64,000 bases of DNA from the NCBI GenBank assembly GCA_037013685.1, contig CM072886.1, forward strand, positions 24,187,080 through 24,251,079, read 5' to 3'. The notes beneath the pieces were generated by a model that was not told the origin of the DNA, searched no databases, and saw only the letters and a program-made list of their open reading frames with translations. Each line of letters starts with the position of its first letter. The first letter of the stretch is position 1. Origin of the DNA: Acridotheres tristis (taxonomy: Eukaryota; Chordata; Aves; Passeriformes; Sturnidae). Positions 1 through 15,050 of this stretch are shown piece after piece. Position numbers and translations under genes: made by a program.

Positions 1-3000
1 ATTCTTGGATGGCAAAGAGCTCTGAAAAGAAAAAGATTATACAACCTCAGCATTGCACTTCAGTTCTCACATCCAGCCCTTCCCAGAATGATTCCAGTTC
101 AGCAGGATATTTATCCAAATGCTTAATTCTGCACACAGCAGTCTGCACTCACTCTCCCTGCTCCAGCATTAAGATGAAGGGAGTGCTATGGGAGCCAGGG
201 AAGCGAGGCAATTTAGCAGATTCAGATTTCTGGTGGTCTGAATCCCCCCAAAATGAGGGCAATGACAGAGGATGCTCTATTTTATACACAGTGTTAGGTG
301 TTTGTAATAATACTACTGAAATTAAGAACTCTTTCAGTACGTAAAACCAGACATCCTTTTGAATAATTTATTTTGTAAAAACAAAAGAAATCATGCAACA
401 GACACTATCTAGATGTAATTTCCAAACAAATCTACTCTGTGATTTTACCAGGGTGTCTGTAAGTGGAATGCAGGCACGTCCACAGCAAATTTGTTGAGAT
501 ACCTATGAATGCTTGTCAAATCTAACTTTATATTTTAATAAAAGATTCAGTTAGAAAAGAAGCCATGCCTAAGCAGAGTGCACTGGAGAAACTGTAGGAA
601 AATCTGTACCTTATTCGTGTAACTAATTTCAGTCTTTCATCCTACAGCTGAGGAGCAGTTAGTGAATACAGTGAGCAGATGCAGTTTGGCTGTGTCTTCA
701 GCAGGTATGTTGATTTGTTATCAGAAGGCTAACAACATCCCAATAGCAATTTGCATGGAATGTGCAGTTATTAAAACCAGAACAGTGGAAGAGACTGTAA
801 TAATTTTTGAGTCTGGTCCTGAAATTACCTGCTTAAACAGCAATTTTACTGTTGCAGTTACATGTGAATGTTTTGACTGGTCTCTGGGCCTACTTATGCT
901 GCAGCTCTGGAGATTTTGTCACAAATCTTGGAATATTTTGCCCTGCAGAAATCCCAGCTCCTGGCAGAAGTGATCTGGCAGAATATCATCTTTCCTTTGT
1001 TTACTTTTTGAAGCCTCAAATCTTCTTGGTTACACAGAAAAGCTCAGCCATGTAATCTTCTAGAGGCTTAAAAATCAAAACTCAGATAAAGTCCCTATTT
1101 CCTAGATCTAAAAATCTCCTGATTTTTAAAGCAAGCTTATTACTCCAGGGATCTCAGCACTGCTCTTTAAAAAAACTGGGACTGCAATACTGATTGAGGG
1201 TCTCCCAACATCATCAGCAGCACATCTCTCCTGGCTTTCAGTGGCAGCAGATCTGACCTGATGTGATTTATTAATCACAGAATTTATCAAAAATACGTTT
1301 CAGCTGGCAGTGTTAGCAAAGAGGTGAGAAGAGGTGAAGCAGGTGCCATGTTTTAACAGAGAGGACTGTGCCTGTTTACTTCATAAGCTAATGCTTTTAC
1401 TTTATGGTTTTAAATTTCACAAAAAGCTGTCTCAAAGCCACTTAGTAAACAAGGGAGGCAGCAGTGGCTCTGAGGGAGGTGGCAGCTGCTATTGCAACTG
1501 CAGCTTTTGACAGAGCCCACTGTGCCCAGATCCACATTCCTGCAGCTGTGGGGCCCTGCCAGCTTCACATCCACAGCCTAAGGAAACTACTGTTGACCTG
1601 ATGAACTAATAAAAAGAAAATGTTACAAAACAAAAGCAATATTTACATTTCCCACTCAGCATTTAATTGCAGTAAAAGGTGTCTGGGATGGCCAGGGGTG
1701 TCTGAGCTTTGGTGATCCTGTGCATCCCAGGTTTCTCTCTAGGCTGTGCCAGGCACCCCAAGAGTATCTGGAGGAGCCTGACACCTTTTCATTACAAATT
1801 CTGCACCCTAGCACTTGGCAGCCTACAGTAGCTGCTGACCCACCATGCCTTTGGGAGCTGTGACCCTTCAGAAACATGGGTTTTGCAGGGAAGAGCCAGT
1901 TTTTCAACAAGTGCAACCCCCAAATAAACATTGTCACAGAAGAATTGCAGGATAGGTACCTTCCCATGGTCCTTCTGTATGGCCTCAGCACTTTCTGTGT
2001 GTTCCCTCCAGATCCCAAAAGGAATATAAAACTTCTGCCATGATCACGAGGATTTCTGCCTCCTGGGCCAATTATTGCACCTTTTCAGTCAGGGTTTAAG
2101 ACAACACAGTGACTCCAAGGTGCACTGTGCCTGAGAGAGGAGGGGGCCCCGATCCCCTCCATGGGAAGGGCACGGGTTGTAGGACCAGCAAAAGCGGCAC
2201 AAGACTGAGTCCTTCTGACTTTCTTCCAAAAAAAATACTTGCAGAGAAACGTGGAATTATACATAAGTAAAGTTGCCTTTTGATATTACCACGTAATTTC
2301 CACTTCTGGCAAAGAGATTTTTGCCCAGGATAATGTGGAGACATTTCCCTTCACCACATTGGCACCGCTGTGTCATTTTTGATAGAAGCCTCATTCATTG
2401 GGAGAGCCAAGGCAACCCATTCCCCTCTCGCTTCTGCAAACAGGGCTGTTTGTTGAGTCTCTTGAAAGCCTGTGCGAACAGATAAACATGCTACACATGA
2501 AGGACGTTAGGTGGAGGTGAAATACAGATGATTATATTTAAGGGCTTACAATAGTCGTTAAGAGCTTCTAACCACAGGCCCTGGCAGGGCTGGTCCTCGG
2601 CTTGCAGTGCATGTCTTGGCTACATCCTCAACTGGCTTTCTGTTTGCACCCCTTGAAACAGGGCCAATCTTGTCAGTCTGATGGCAATGGGGGAAAAAAA
2701 GAAAAAGCAAAAAGGAAAAAAAAAAGGAAAAAAATCAACTCTGTTAATAGGATTATAAGATTTGGGGAATATAATGTTGCTGCAGATCATTTATTTTGAA
2801 AGCTGATTTCATTTTAGTGAAAACAAGCTCAGCCCTGCACACTGGGGGTTTGCAGCCATGATGCCAAACACAATCATTGCTGGTTTGAAAGATGTGATTG
2901 CTTTTTAATGTGGAAATTTCACAAGGTTACAAAAGAGGAAAAAATTAAACTCCTTTCTTATAACAAAGTCACCCTGGGATATGAGCTACAATGCCCTGAC

Positions 3001-3800
3001 AATGTCCAGATACTCTGACTGCATTGCACATCAGAAAGGTGGATGAGTGTGATTTACACCATTTCGCAATTGGGATTTTTTTCACACAGCTGAAAAAGCT
3101 GAAAAGTTTTGAGCAAAAATAAAAACAGCACTTTGTAAAATGCATTTGGAATTGCACAAACACAACCCAAGGGTCAAGGAAGTAGCAGGAGGATGAGAAA
3201 GGTATCCAAAGGGATAAATGAGGGGATAATATGATCTCCCCTTCATTCCTGATAGCTCTGGACCCACAGACCTCTCGACATATTGAAACATAAGCTCCTT
3301 CTCAGGCTAGCAGACAACTTTTATATTTTGTTAGACATCAGAATAAAAAAAAGATAGTCAGCATCCCAAGTCTTTTCAATAGCAGCCTCCCAAAGGGCTT
3401 AAATATATTCTAGAAATAATGGCTAAGCCCCATTTTCCTGGGTGTTAGATGATGTTCTGTCACCATCTCAGAAGAACCATTGTTGTGACAAAAGCCTCAT
3501 GGCACAGCCCGGACAGGGCCGAACAGGGAAACAGGCACTAGCAGGAATGTCCCAGTCAGAGGAATTCATCAGGAGGAACCAAAAGGAATGAATTTTTCCA
3601 ACATGCTCTTAAAAGAGTGATGAAGAGGGTATCAAAGCTGCCACTTTCCAGGGGCGGGGGGGGCAGTACGGACTCGTGAGCTCTCTCCTCCTTTGTAGTG
3701 AAGATGCTGCTTTTGATGTACAGTGCGGGGAGCTCTCCCCAAAGGCAGGGGTGAGGGAGGGGGTAGGTCTGGAGAGAGACACAAAGGATGGAGCTGAAGC
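1..3800. other. AT-rich gene-free sequence
   Basis: No coding exon, RNA gene or clear transposon recognised. All ORFs are short and unlike known proteins. An A-rich simple stretch lies at 2693-2733. Confidence 0.5.
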
Positions 3801-4060
3801 ACTGCCTCCAAGCTGGGGATTGAAATGACATGTGCGCTGCGGAACCTTTTTCTTTCCAAAGCAATTTGCTATCATTATATTGCCCGTGCATTTCCAATAC
3901 ATGTCAGCCTGTTCTCTTTTAACTTGGCGGGAGGGGAAGGTGCTTTCATTGCAGGGCTCCTTGCAGAAGCTCACCAGACATTGCTATTATTACATCTTCC
4001 GGGCACAGCACAGAATGATGCATGCTCATTAAAGGAATGGGGTTAGAGTAGAGCAAATTC
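3801..4060. promoter_or_regulatory. Candidate conserved non-coding element
   Basis: Repeat-free complex block with GCAATTTGCTATCATTATAT near 3861, CATTGCTATTATTACATC near 3979 and GATGCATGCTCATTAAAGG near 4017. It stands out from its surroundings in complexity. Regulatory role inferred. Confidence 0.25.
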
Positions 4061-7000
4061 ATTCAGTCCCCGTTAGAGAATGCTTGGGTGGATTTAGATG
4101 TTTTCATATACAGAAATACTCCACATTTTAAAAGCAGGAGAGTTTTTCCCTGTAACTTCAGTTCGGCCTCTATCTGGTGTTATCAAAATAATTTAGCTTT
4201 GTTTGCCTGGATCCTGTCAGTGGTGAAAATCCAGAAAACTGCTAGAAAAACATTTTTTAAGGATTTCATAAAGTTTTAAATGACAAAGATTCCCATTAAC
4301 TGTTTCAGTTAGGATTCCTATTTAACTGTTTCAGTTGGGATTCCTGTTCTGGTCTGACTCACATGCTTCTCTAAATATTGGGGCACATTGCATGGTTATA
4401 TATCTTCATGTGTGAAAGGAGATTTGGGGCAAGATTTTGAAGAAAAATTCAAATTGCACTTCTCTTCAACCAGATGCTTTCTCATTCACACGCCAAGAGC
4501 TGAAATGGATGGAGCTGAAAGTCATTCCATGTGGCATTATGCCTGGGCTGATACAGTCAACTGAGGCTTAACATAGGCAACACACAAAATTAATTTAGTC
4601 TGTTTCTGCATTTTCAGTGATTAGTACAAGGAAACTATGCAGAGCAGAACAATGGCATTTTGGTTCCCTCATCTATTTTACCCTGGTGTTGGGTCAACCC
4701 CAAACTGCCTGAGTGTGAGGCAAGCCCTTCCACCAAACTTTTTTTTCTTCTGTTCTTGCATGGGAGGTTGGTAGCTGGGAAGGGCTTTTTGGTGGGAGAG
4801 TAGCCAAACCCAGCCATCTCTGGCTGTTTAGCTTTGGAATCAGGGTTCCTATGGCTACAGAGAGGCTCTGCAAATTCTAGGTTTCTTCTGCAGAATTTTG
4901 AAGATGACATCAGTCAGTTCCTCCAAAGAAATAGTGGAGAGCAGAAGTTCCATCCATTTAGACCCATGTCCAGAAACCATCACTTATTGATAATGCAAAT
5001 ACCTGAAACCATCCTACAACACATGGTGAAGGAGTTTCAGGAAGAAGCATCAGCAATAGCTTGCCATTGATTTATGCCTGCCCTTTCCTCTCTTGGAGCC
5101 ATTGATGGGGCATTTGAAAAGCAAGGTGATGCTGCTGGGTGATGGTGATGCCTGCAATGCCTCTCTCCATAATGACAGTGTAAGAAAGTGTTTTCAGAGG
5201 ACTTGTGCAGCTAGGCCAAGAGGTGGGCTTGGGAGACAAGATGCCTAAAATTTGCCCTATGGTTCTCCATAGTTTCCTACAGGAGTGCTAAACTGTGGGG
5301 AGGCTCTCTACTGCTGCCTCTCTCTTATTGTACAGAAGCCTGAGTAACAAAATCAGCTTGAAGCAAACCAAGTGCACACGGGTTTCCTCGTGGCATGACA
5401 GGCTATCGCAGCCTAATGGTAGGCTGCTAGACTAGAAGCAGTCTTTCATTGAGTTTGTCTTACTGAGAGGAAAAACTGCTTTGTGTAATAACTTTATGGT
5501 AAATGTTGGCAAAAGATTTGCACTGCATACTGAAAGAGAGACATTTCTGACCACAGCTCATGAACCACATTTATTTACTCTGGCATTTGTCCATTATTTG
5601 TTCATAGGCTTTCTGTCTCTGCTAAATGTGTTCCAATTTTGGGAGCTAAATCATTGCCAGTAGTTTCCAGGACATTCCGCTAGGCTAAGCAAAATTGCCC
5701 TAAGCAGTTGTCAGAAACCACTAGAGTAGTATTTTAAATACAGAGTATTTGAAGAAAAGAAAAGATACCAAGTGTCCTATCTGCCTGGATCCCAGATCCT
5801 GTGTGTTGTAAAAAGTTAGGGAACAGAAGCAGAGGGCTTAAAGACTTGCCTGACATTCCTGAACCATTTTCTAGAAACAGCAGGCTTAAAGCACTGCCCG
5901 TCTTTCCTGAGCCATTTTTCATCCTTTAATGAACCAGTCTGATTTTAAAATGAGGATAGTAATTAAAAATATGCATATGTATTTATCAGCAGCTCGTCAG
6001 AGAGAAATCATGCTCAAAATTCCATCTGGAAAACCCTATTTATTTACTTCTTTATAAAAATGAACTACAAAGTACAGGGGGAAAAACATTGCTGTAAAAC
6101 CTGATAATTGCTATCATATGGCCTGACAAAAGTGCATATTTATAGTTTAGACAGGACAATAATATGAAAATTTCTTTTTAAGACCAACCTGATGCATCTG
6201 CTCACTATCCCATACCTGATAGAGCTCAGAATAACATGATGTATTACCTGCCCTGACAACAGTCCAATGAAGATTGCAAAATAATCCCTAAAACAATGAG
6301 TGCTGGCTTCAACTACAAGTGCTTGTATTTTTCTCTAATGTTATTTTTCTTGGCATTAATTATTGTAACTGCAGATAGCATCATTGCCCAAAAAGAATCT
6401 CAGTGTTTCTTCAGAATTTGTTGAGTTCCTGTTGTTGAATTCTGGTATCCTCTGGCAAAGCCAGAGTCCTTGTGAGCCCTCAGGAAGCAGGAAACTTGCC
6501 TGCTAGTGGTCTGGACTTAGCCACTCTTTATTTTCATCAAGTGTCCGCTTTTTGCTATGTGTTACAGAGAACGCTGATTATTTTCTCTACTTTTATTATA
6601 TCTTTCTTTTTCTCTCAATTTCAAAGAGAAACAAATCCCAGCTTTCCAATTTCTCTACCAATGAGTCAGAGTAATTTCTGAGTTCATTTCCAAATGCACT
6701 TTCTTTCTGCAGACAGAATAGCCAGTCCCACCTATGCTGTGCTAGGGGAAATGGTGGTAGTGATTTATGTAAGAGCATTCTGCTGTTCTGCTCCTTATCC
6801 ATCCCATTAAATCCCATCAAGGGTTTTAACCCACAGCTTAATATTAATAGAGTGTCTCATGAACTGCCAACTAGGATTCCCCTCTAAATCAGTGCTTGAG
6901 AAGTCTTTGAAAAAAGGTGTGTGGTTTTTTTTCCTTTTCGGCTATATAAATATTTTATCAACACTGAATTCTAGCTGCCATTTTATTACTGTTTATTCAA

Positions 7001-9620
7001 TTTATTAAATTACTGATCCATTTCCAACTACATGAACCTCTTCAAAATGCTCTTTTCACACAGCAGAAAGAATTAAGCTATGTCCTAATATTTTTCATCA
7101 CACTGCCCAACTGTATAGTAAACACGCTAGTAATAGCAATATAGTAATAACAGTTCAGTAATGACATTGATCCTAATAAATGGAGCATCCCAATGGTAAT
7201 TTGCCTCTTACTTTGGCAAAAGCTGGCCATTTAAGCTTTATGTGAGTAATTTTTATTCACTAGCTATAAAGTACTTTGTTTCCTATGTTCCAGATGGTTT
7301 TGATTGATAGAAATATTCAGCTTAACTTGCATGATGCTGCAGAGCTTTTTTCCTTAGATTCATGTGTGTATTTTTTTAGAGGTTAGTGGAAGTCTAGAGA
7401 AATGGATTTCTGGTTCACCTCTGTCCACCCTTCTGTGGACAATAGCAAAGATTCAGAGAGATTAGGGAGGCAAAGTGAGATTTGGCAAAATCTGCACCAA
7501 ATTCACATATTCTTGCTCACTTACTCTTGTTTTTACTTGCCATTTGATGAATTTAATGGGTGGAGATAAGATTCCCACTGGTTCACAAATCCCAAATTAT
7601 CCCTGTATTTTTAAATACGGGTAGTCTAAGCACAATCCTAATGCTTTAAATATTATGTCTTCTATCTCCTAGAATTTTTCCTATTCCCACTAGTAATAAG
7701 GAAATGCAAATCTACCTGGCAGTGGTAGATTTATACTCTATGGTAGTCATTTGCTTTTAATTTATTGCCTTGCTTCAGTGACACCTTTGTTTTACATTCT
7801 GTACCATAACTACTACTATAAAAGAGGACATGAAGAATAGATAACTTTTGAAAACCTTGTAGAGTAAAAATCTTTCTTTGCTCCCCTTTCAATTCCTGGG
7901 AGCCTGAGCAATGCTGTGATTCCCTTGAAGCCTTCAAGTTTGTGATATATTCAAATAAAGCATTCTTATTCTGTTTGAGACATGCAGCTACCTGGGACTG
8001 TAAAAAGCTATCTTGACTTCTTAATTTTCCTCTTGCTTGTTCTTTGCCAAAAGGCAGCACCGTTATCACTCACTCAGGCATTAAAGTACATTTTTTAACC
8101 AAAGGAAAAGAAAATAGGACTACAGTGGGAAAGCAGCGGCATCTGGAAAAATCAAACAATGTGAATTAATACATTCTTTGTGGGCTGGAGGAAGCAATGG
8201 AGTCAAGGAAGGCCTTTGGATGTTATGTTTTACAATACCTCTGGAGGCCCAAGCCTCACTATAGACTGTTTTCTTCCTGCCTCTGGACAAGCTGAAATTA
8301 ACTGGTAATAACACACAATTAAAAGCGCATGTGTGTGTCTGTGAGGGGGTGTGTTACTTCGCTCTAATTCCACTCCTTCTGTGCATTTTAACTTTCAATC
8401 TTAGACAGCGGTGAAGAGGAGACAGACAGGTATACATAGCAGCCACATCAAAATCTTGGTGGGGCAGGGGGAACATTTGACACCTCCTTGTTTCAATGCC
8501 CCTTGTCTGTTTTTAATTTCACTAAATCGCTCCCGTCTGGGGATTGTATATTTTCAGTGGCCTCTCCCAGCAATGCAGAGGTAGAGCATTAGTGTGCCAA
8601 ACCCCAGCTATGCTCAGGCACAGGGCTGCACATTTACAGGAGGCAAGAAGGGAGTCAGCTCATGGGACCAGCCATTCACCCAACTTAGGTCTAAAAGTGA
8701 TGCCAAGAAATTTCACTTGCCCTTTTGCCTTTATAGTCATCTTAAGAGGGAAGAGGTGGATAACTTGAGTAACAAACTGGCTAATAGTCTTCTGACACTG
8801 CAGCTTTGAAAGTATCATAAGGGTTTGTGTGTGTGAAAAGTCCCCTGTTATGAGGAGATACTGTACTGCAGTTGCTGCTCCAGATAACAAGGATTATGTT
8901 GCCTTGGGTAGGGGGGTTGCTTTGTTTTTAAGAGGCAAGCAGGATCTGGTTCTGAGCACTTACAGGGAAAGGAATGGCTTGTAAGAGCAATTTGAGGAGG
9001 ATTTCACTGAACAGCTGTAGGCACAGTGGGGCCTGGGCTCCAGGTCCATTGCCGTGGAGGCAAGTGGAGGTTTTGCTCCTAGTTTTGTTGAAAGTTCTGG
9101 CTCAATACAGAAAGCTTGTGCAATCTTGGGAGGAGCTGCTCATAGCACGAAAATGAGTAACAAGGCAACACTAGATAGGGAAAAAAGAAGAGCTCCTTAG
9201 TCAGCTGCTCCAAGGCTGGATATCACTGTCATGGGGTACATGGGGTGCTACCCTACATCCCTCCTCCTGTGAGCATCTCACCAGAGCAATGCCCTCACAG
9301 GGACTGAATCATGCACAGCCATTGCAAATGCTTATGCCTGTGCAGAAGCCCTTCATGTATGAATATGTCAGAATGCAAAGCAAAGACATTCCCTCTAGTA
9401 TTAGCTTGCACAACTCACATGCCTTCTTCTGCTTGTCTCTGGATAGGGGCACAGAACAAGGGCTCTGGTCAGACTCCAGGTCAGTGTAGCTACTGGGAGG
9501 GTTGCAGAACTCTGCCTCTAGGAGCCAGGGAGCTAAAATAACGCTCAAGAGAAAGCCAGCCAAGGCACATCATTAATTACTTTGGTCCACTCTAGATCAT
9601 CCTGAAAGGAGCAGGATTTG
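4061..9620. other. AT-rich gene-free sequence
   Basis: Non-coding. A near-duplicate CTGTTTCAGTTRGGATTCCT occurs twice at about 4300-4345 (TTAACTGTTTCAGTTAGGAT, then TTAACTGTTTCAGTTGGGAT). The segment 7120-7280 is TAAT-bearing and complex. Nothing else is supported. Confidence 0.45.
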
Positions 9621-12600
9621 GCTTCAATACAATGAGGAAACTGAGGTCGTAATAGGGTGCTTTGAGAAATCTCATTGTGCCATTTCTGGCCCTGAGGATG
9701 CAGAGAATGAGTTACACAATAAGCTGGTAAGAGCATGAAAAGATAAGATACCTGAGCCACTTCCACTAGAGCTTTACTACATTCAAGCACACTTCTTTGA
9801 GATCGGAAGGAATTTTTTTCCTCCCCTTCACTCACTGAGTTCTCTGAGAATTGAGCATTACAGTGGCTTTGACTGTAACCATTATAATAATTTTCCAGTG
9901 CTAATGTTGTGGTTTTAATGAAAGGAAACAGCAAATGGTGTATCGACTCATATACACAAATCTGTACTTCATTTGCACAAAATAGCTTCTGGATGGCTTT
10001 CCTCCATGTTTTTGGTCAAAGCCACTCTTTTTGAGAAATGATCAATGTCTACACTGTTTGCTCTTCCACAGATAAAGCAGATGCTATTCATTACTGCCTT
10101 TGCCATGCATATATTGCTACTTTCCCCAAAGCAGCCACAGTGGGTCATGTGTTTATTTTTCCTTAAATCCTTTTGTTCTTAAATCACTCCACTTTTGCTT
10201 TCAGGATATGATGAATGATTAATGTTGTAGTAGCAGCATTATTGAATTAGGAAAGTCACTGGCAGCTTCCAAAATCATTGAGACAACCAACAAATAAATA
10301 CAAGCCACTTCTTTAGAGTTAGATGTAGTGAAGCAGTGTGATGGTGTCAAGATAAGAAGAGGCGAGGCTGGCATGAGTACTTTTAAAGCTGTAGGACACA
10401 CTTATTGTTGTTTACATGTAAATCATAGCAGCTCTGATAACAATGCAGATGTTTTGAACAATTTGCATTGGAGTAATAAAACTGCAATAAAGAAAAATTC
10501 TAAGGAACACTCAGAACTGATGTGGGTACTTGGAGGGAATTCTGTTGTATAAGAAGTTATATGATCATAAAGAAAGGAACTATTCATGGGTTTCTGGTTT
10601 GGACTTATTCAAAGAATAGAGATTTGGAGTCAGATGTTGAAAGGTAGGTGTTCAGCACCTCACAGAGATTACAGGCAACAGCACCAGCAACACTCACAAG
10701 GAAAGGAGAGAGATAATAGACTTCTGGACTAACCCTTTGCAATCACCACTGGAATAGGCAAGCAGAGTTAGCTTACTGTTTGTGGTGATCCAAGAGCATG
10801 TAGTATGGTAGTATTCCAGTTAAATGGGAGTTTGTGTGAAACAGGAAAGCAGGATTAAATTAATTTTCTTGCATTCATATACAGATAGTTCTCTACTGGC
10901 TTCCTATCAAGGTTCATCAGGTTTTGATGTGACCCTGTCTCTCATGTATTCATCACAGCACCACGGTGGACAGAAGAGCCAGCGTGGTCAGGCAACTGCT
11001 TGCACCACTGAGCCTTTAGAACTCCTATATGTAGAAGTGAAAGACTGAAGAGACTATGGAATGGTGAGAAATAAGCCCTAGCATCTCCAACTGCCTCAGT
11101 TTGCAATCTGAAAGGAAGAACCTCTGTGGGTATGGCACTGCATGTTGTTTGACAGCAGTAACTATCATGACTTTCCTCCCCTGGAGCTGTCCTGACCACA
11201 CTGCAGGCCTGCCTAATTCTTCTCCCTGCACCGCTGTTTAGGATTTCTACAGATATCAAGAGACTCATGCTAGCTACTTCTGTGTACTCCTGAAAATAAA
11301 GGGCCTCTTTATTGAGTGCTATAGTGCTATATACTTTCCTGTCCTTAAAATCTTTTTTATTTTTCATTGAACTGTCCCTTATTAGAGATAGGTAGGAAAA
11401 ATGGTTTCCCTGCAGAGTGAAAGATCTCACAATTTCAAGATGGTCTCGCTGCTGTTTTACTTCAGGATGCTACTAAGTCCTTTCAAATGGAGCTTGCTCT
11501 GAGCAGTCAATAGCCAGAGATTAAGACTATCACTGGAGCCATTGAAGAACTGGGTAAAAAATATTTCTATAAAGAAAAAACAGAATAAAATCTACAGTAG
11601 TCCAGGATTAGCTCAGTGTGCTGGAAGAGGGCGGGATGCTTTTGCTCACTTCCCTGGCTGAAGCAGTTTCACTCTACACAAGTAATGACATGTCAGCCTG
11701 GGAAGAGACCTGGACTTCCATCTGCTCCTCTCAGCATGGTAATGTAATTCCTGGACTGCCAACTCAGGCTTTTTCACTCTCTTGCCTAATGAAAGCTTTG
11801 GCATCTATTCAAATTGGAGCATCTCCAACAGAAGAAGCTCTCGTTTTGAAGCAGACTGCAGCCCAGAACCCACCCAGACTGTGGGGGGGTGCTGACTTCT
11901 ATGTTCTTGGGTCATCTTAAGGAGATTATAGTCCTACATGTGGTCTGCTGTTTTGAATCTGAATATCCAATCCAGAGAGTTCTGGCTGCCCTGAGACAGC
12001 AAATGAAAGTCTTTTATTTGGACCAGAAACTCATCAAACTTATAACCATCTTCCCTTTGAAAGTTCTGAGTTTGACAAATCTGATATGAGAATTTTATTT
12101 CAAAGACCTTGCAGCCATCTGTGTTCCCTGTCACCTTTACCTGTAGGCCTTCAGCAGGTTCCTCTACCTGTGAGTCTTGGTTTTTCTAAGAAATTTTTGT
12201 TAAGCTGATTCAAGGAAAATTATTTCTAGGCTATTTCATCAGCCTTTCCATAGGATAAGCTCTGCCTTTGTTTTCACCATGCTTTCAGTCTTCTTGGATT
12301 TATGCTCACCCAGGTGCAACCCTAGAGAGTTCTCTCTCTTTATCCCTCACCACTGGTAGGAAACAAATTGCTAAAATCCTTGACAGGAGTGATACATAGC
12401 TTACATCTCACCAGCTGAGCAGTTGTACCTGAGGTATTAAGGGAGACACTGGAGGTCCATTCCCATCTGACTAACTGCATGCAGAGGGCAGGGACTATCA
12501 TGGGCAGGTGAACAATGGCCCTGCCCCTTTGAAAATGACAAAACCCATAAGAGAATCGATCAAAATTTTACCCTACAGCAAACACATCCACCTTTCCTTT

Positions 12601-14393
12601 ATTTCATCCCCTCATGGCAAAACTGCTATTTGAAAGTCTCCAGTATTCTTGTGCCTGTATCAAAAAGAGAGAGGTCAGGAGCCCTACTAGAGCTGGCAGA
12701 GCTCAACCTCATTCACCCCCTTCCTGCCCAGGCTCACTGCTGTTTTGATGCTCCAGCTTAAGAAAATCTCTGCAGACTTTTTTTTTTGTCCTCAGAATGA
12801 AGCTTCCCACTGCTAGCCTTGGGAGACACAGAACATCCCGGCTGGGCAAGAGCTCTTTATGGATATTTCTAGTGCTCAGAGGGAGAAGGAGAAAAAAAAA
12901 CAAACTACAGCAAGTTTATGGTAATTGCTTTAATGAGGCAAAGCCCTTTAGAATGCAAACACGCTCAACAATACACAAAGAAACAATCAAAAAAAGTGTT
13001 TTATACAGGCTGTTTTATAAGAAGGTAATAAAAGCAATTGTATGGCATACTCAGTTGCATAAACAGGCTCACCATGGAAGATGTTTGTGTGAGAGCATGA
13101 CTATGAATACTTAATTGCTTTCTTATTCTTATTTTCAGCATAAGAAATACTGCAATCAAAACTTAATCTGTGGCTTGATTTTTAAAACGTTATATTCCAG
13201 TTTCCATTGTTGTAAATATAATAAAGCATGGTCTTTCTGTTAAACGGTATTTTATTTCTTACTCTTTGTAAAAAGGTATAACAGTGAGTAATGTCTACAT
13301 CCCTGGCAATATCAAAATGTTTCTCAAGTGTAGGATCATTATTTCTCTTCATATGAAAGGCAGAAGACCAAAATGTTCAAAAGATCTTCATTAATGATGT
13401 AACTAGAAGTCATGGAAACCTTTGCTGAGATCCTTCCATGTCTGCTAATCCTGTTTGAACCAAGCCCAAAATGCAATGCAGATTTCAGATCTATTTTCAT
13501 TCACACATGTGTTCTGACAAACACAGTGAGTACAAAAAAAGAGAGTAAGGAAATGTGAATTTGGGGACCTCAATAAGTTGCAAAGTACAAAACTGAAAAA
13601 TTGTCACCCCATTTCTCTTAACTCTCAGGAGAGTAAATTACTCAGACAAAAGGCTCGTATGAATTGGAATACAATCTGGTGTGTCTGGAATGTTGTATTC
13701 TGCGTCTAGTGATTTCTTTTTAAATATGTACTGTGACATTTGTGCCTTAGTGACATCTAGACCAGAGTAATTTTCAAATACTTAGGCATAAGAATTCACT
13801 TTTATTTCCTCTTGACTTTCTGCTGTAGAAGAAATACAGAACTGTCAATGATCTGTTGTGCATATAAACTGAGTGACAGGTCTAAAAGATTTAGGGAACA
13901 AGACTGTCTTATACAAAAAGATTAATATCTGCATGAAAAAGATATATTCTTTAGTGGTTTGCACTGTTGAGGCTAAGCACATTGCTGAGAAATAACATAG
14001 CAGAGTAATTCCAGAAAGGCCAGAGTCACTCTCAATGAAAATGGATGTCTCTAGGAAAGAAGTGACAATTTCTGGTTTCAAACTGATGGCAAAGAATGAG
14101 TTTAGATTTGATATCTTAATTTACATTTTTTTAAAAATAATATTCTCCTATAATATACAAAAAGAAGTAGCACTTTTTTCACTAGGCATATAAGAATTGC
14201 TATCCTTGAAATTGTTGAACTCCCTGTTAATGCTACAGACCATCTGCCAAATTGGACAAGTCATTTTTATTTTTACCTTTCTCATCATTACAGACAGCAT
14301 AATGCAGTCAGGAATCCAGCAGGTACCATTAAATGCTTCATGATCATATTTTAATGGTATATCGCTGATGCCCAAAAACTGTTCACATGAAGG

Positions 14394-14415
14394 AAAAAAA
14401 AAAAAAAAAAAAAAA
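14394..14415. repeat. A-run of 22
   Basis: 22 consecutive A in AT-rich DNA. It could be a retroposed tail, but no source sequence is recognised before it. Confidence 0.9.
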
Positions 14416-15020
14416 GACAAGGCAGAAGTTCTCAATATGTCCTATCCTAGAGAAAATAATTTTAACACTTTCAATCTCACTACATAGAACTACGGCCTAG
14501 GAGAATAAAGGACACTTAACTAAATGGGTGAATACTTTAAACCACCTATGAACTGCATGAAGAATGTAGACTTTCCTATAACCAAACTCTGATCAGCTTG
14601 CATGCCTTATGGCAAAATCAGCCTTTCCAGGCACCTATTACCAGGGTGTCCAAGGGGCCAAGAACTCCCAAACACCAACTGTTGACCTTTCAGCAATGCA
14701 TCTTACCCTCTTGCTAGATGTCAAAATCAAACTGTTTGCTGGCATCTATCAGGTACTCAAGACCAAACCTTTGCTCAGAAAGTGAATGGGTGTCTAGGTT
14801 TGGATTACATATTACACAGAAAGATCTAGCACACTAATCTGAAAATTTTGGAAGGAATACAGATCATGCTTTCCTTTTAGTATGTAATCCTTCAGGGATC
14901 AGAAACCAAGTCTCCAACCAGAAATCTAAACATGCCAAGAGAATCTATAATACACTAGAGAAGTGGAATTGAAAAGACAAGTCATTCAGTCTGATTAGGT
15001 AGATGGGTGTCTGGAATCAT

Positions 15021-15050
15021 GGAATCATGCTAAATGGAATCATGCTAAAT
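15021..15050. repeat. 15-bp exact tandem duplication
   Basis: GGAATCATGCTAAAT is present twice head to tail, preceded by a partial third unit GGAATCAT at 15013-15020. Confidence 0.95.

Noticed and set aside
9629..9650. ATGAGGAAACTGAGG, a MIR-like core
   Set aside because: Only about 15 bp match, with nothing supportive on either side; too short to annotate as an element.
11605..11625. tRNA-like A-box (GATTAGCTCAGTGTGCTGG)
   Set aside because: No B-box, acceptor stem or cloverleaf can be drawn around it.
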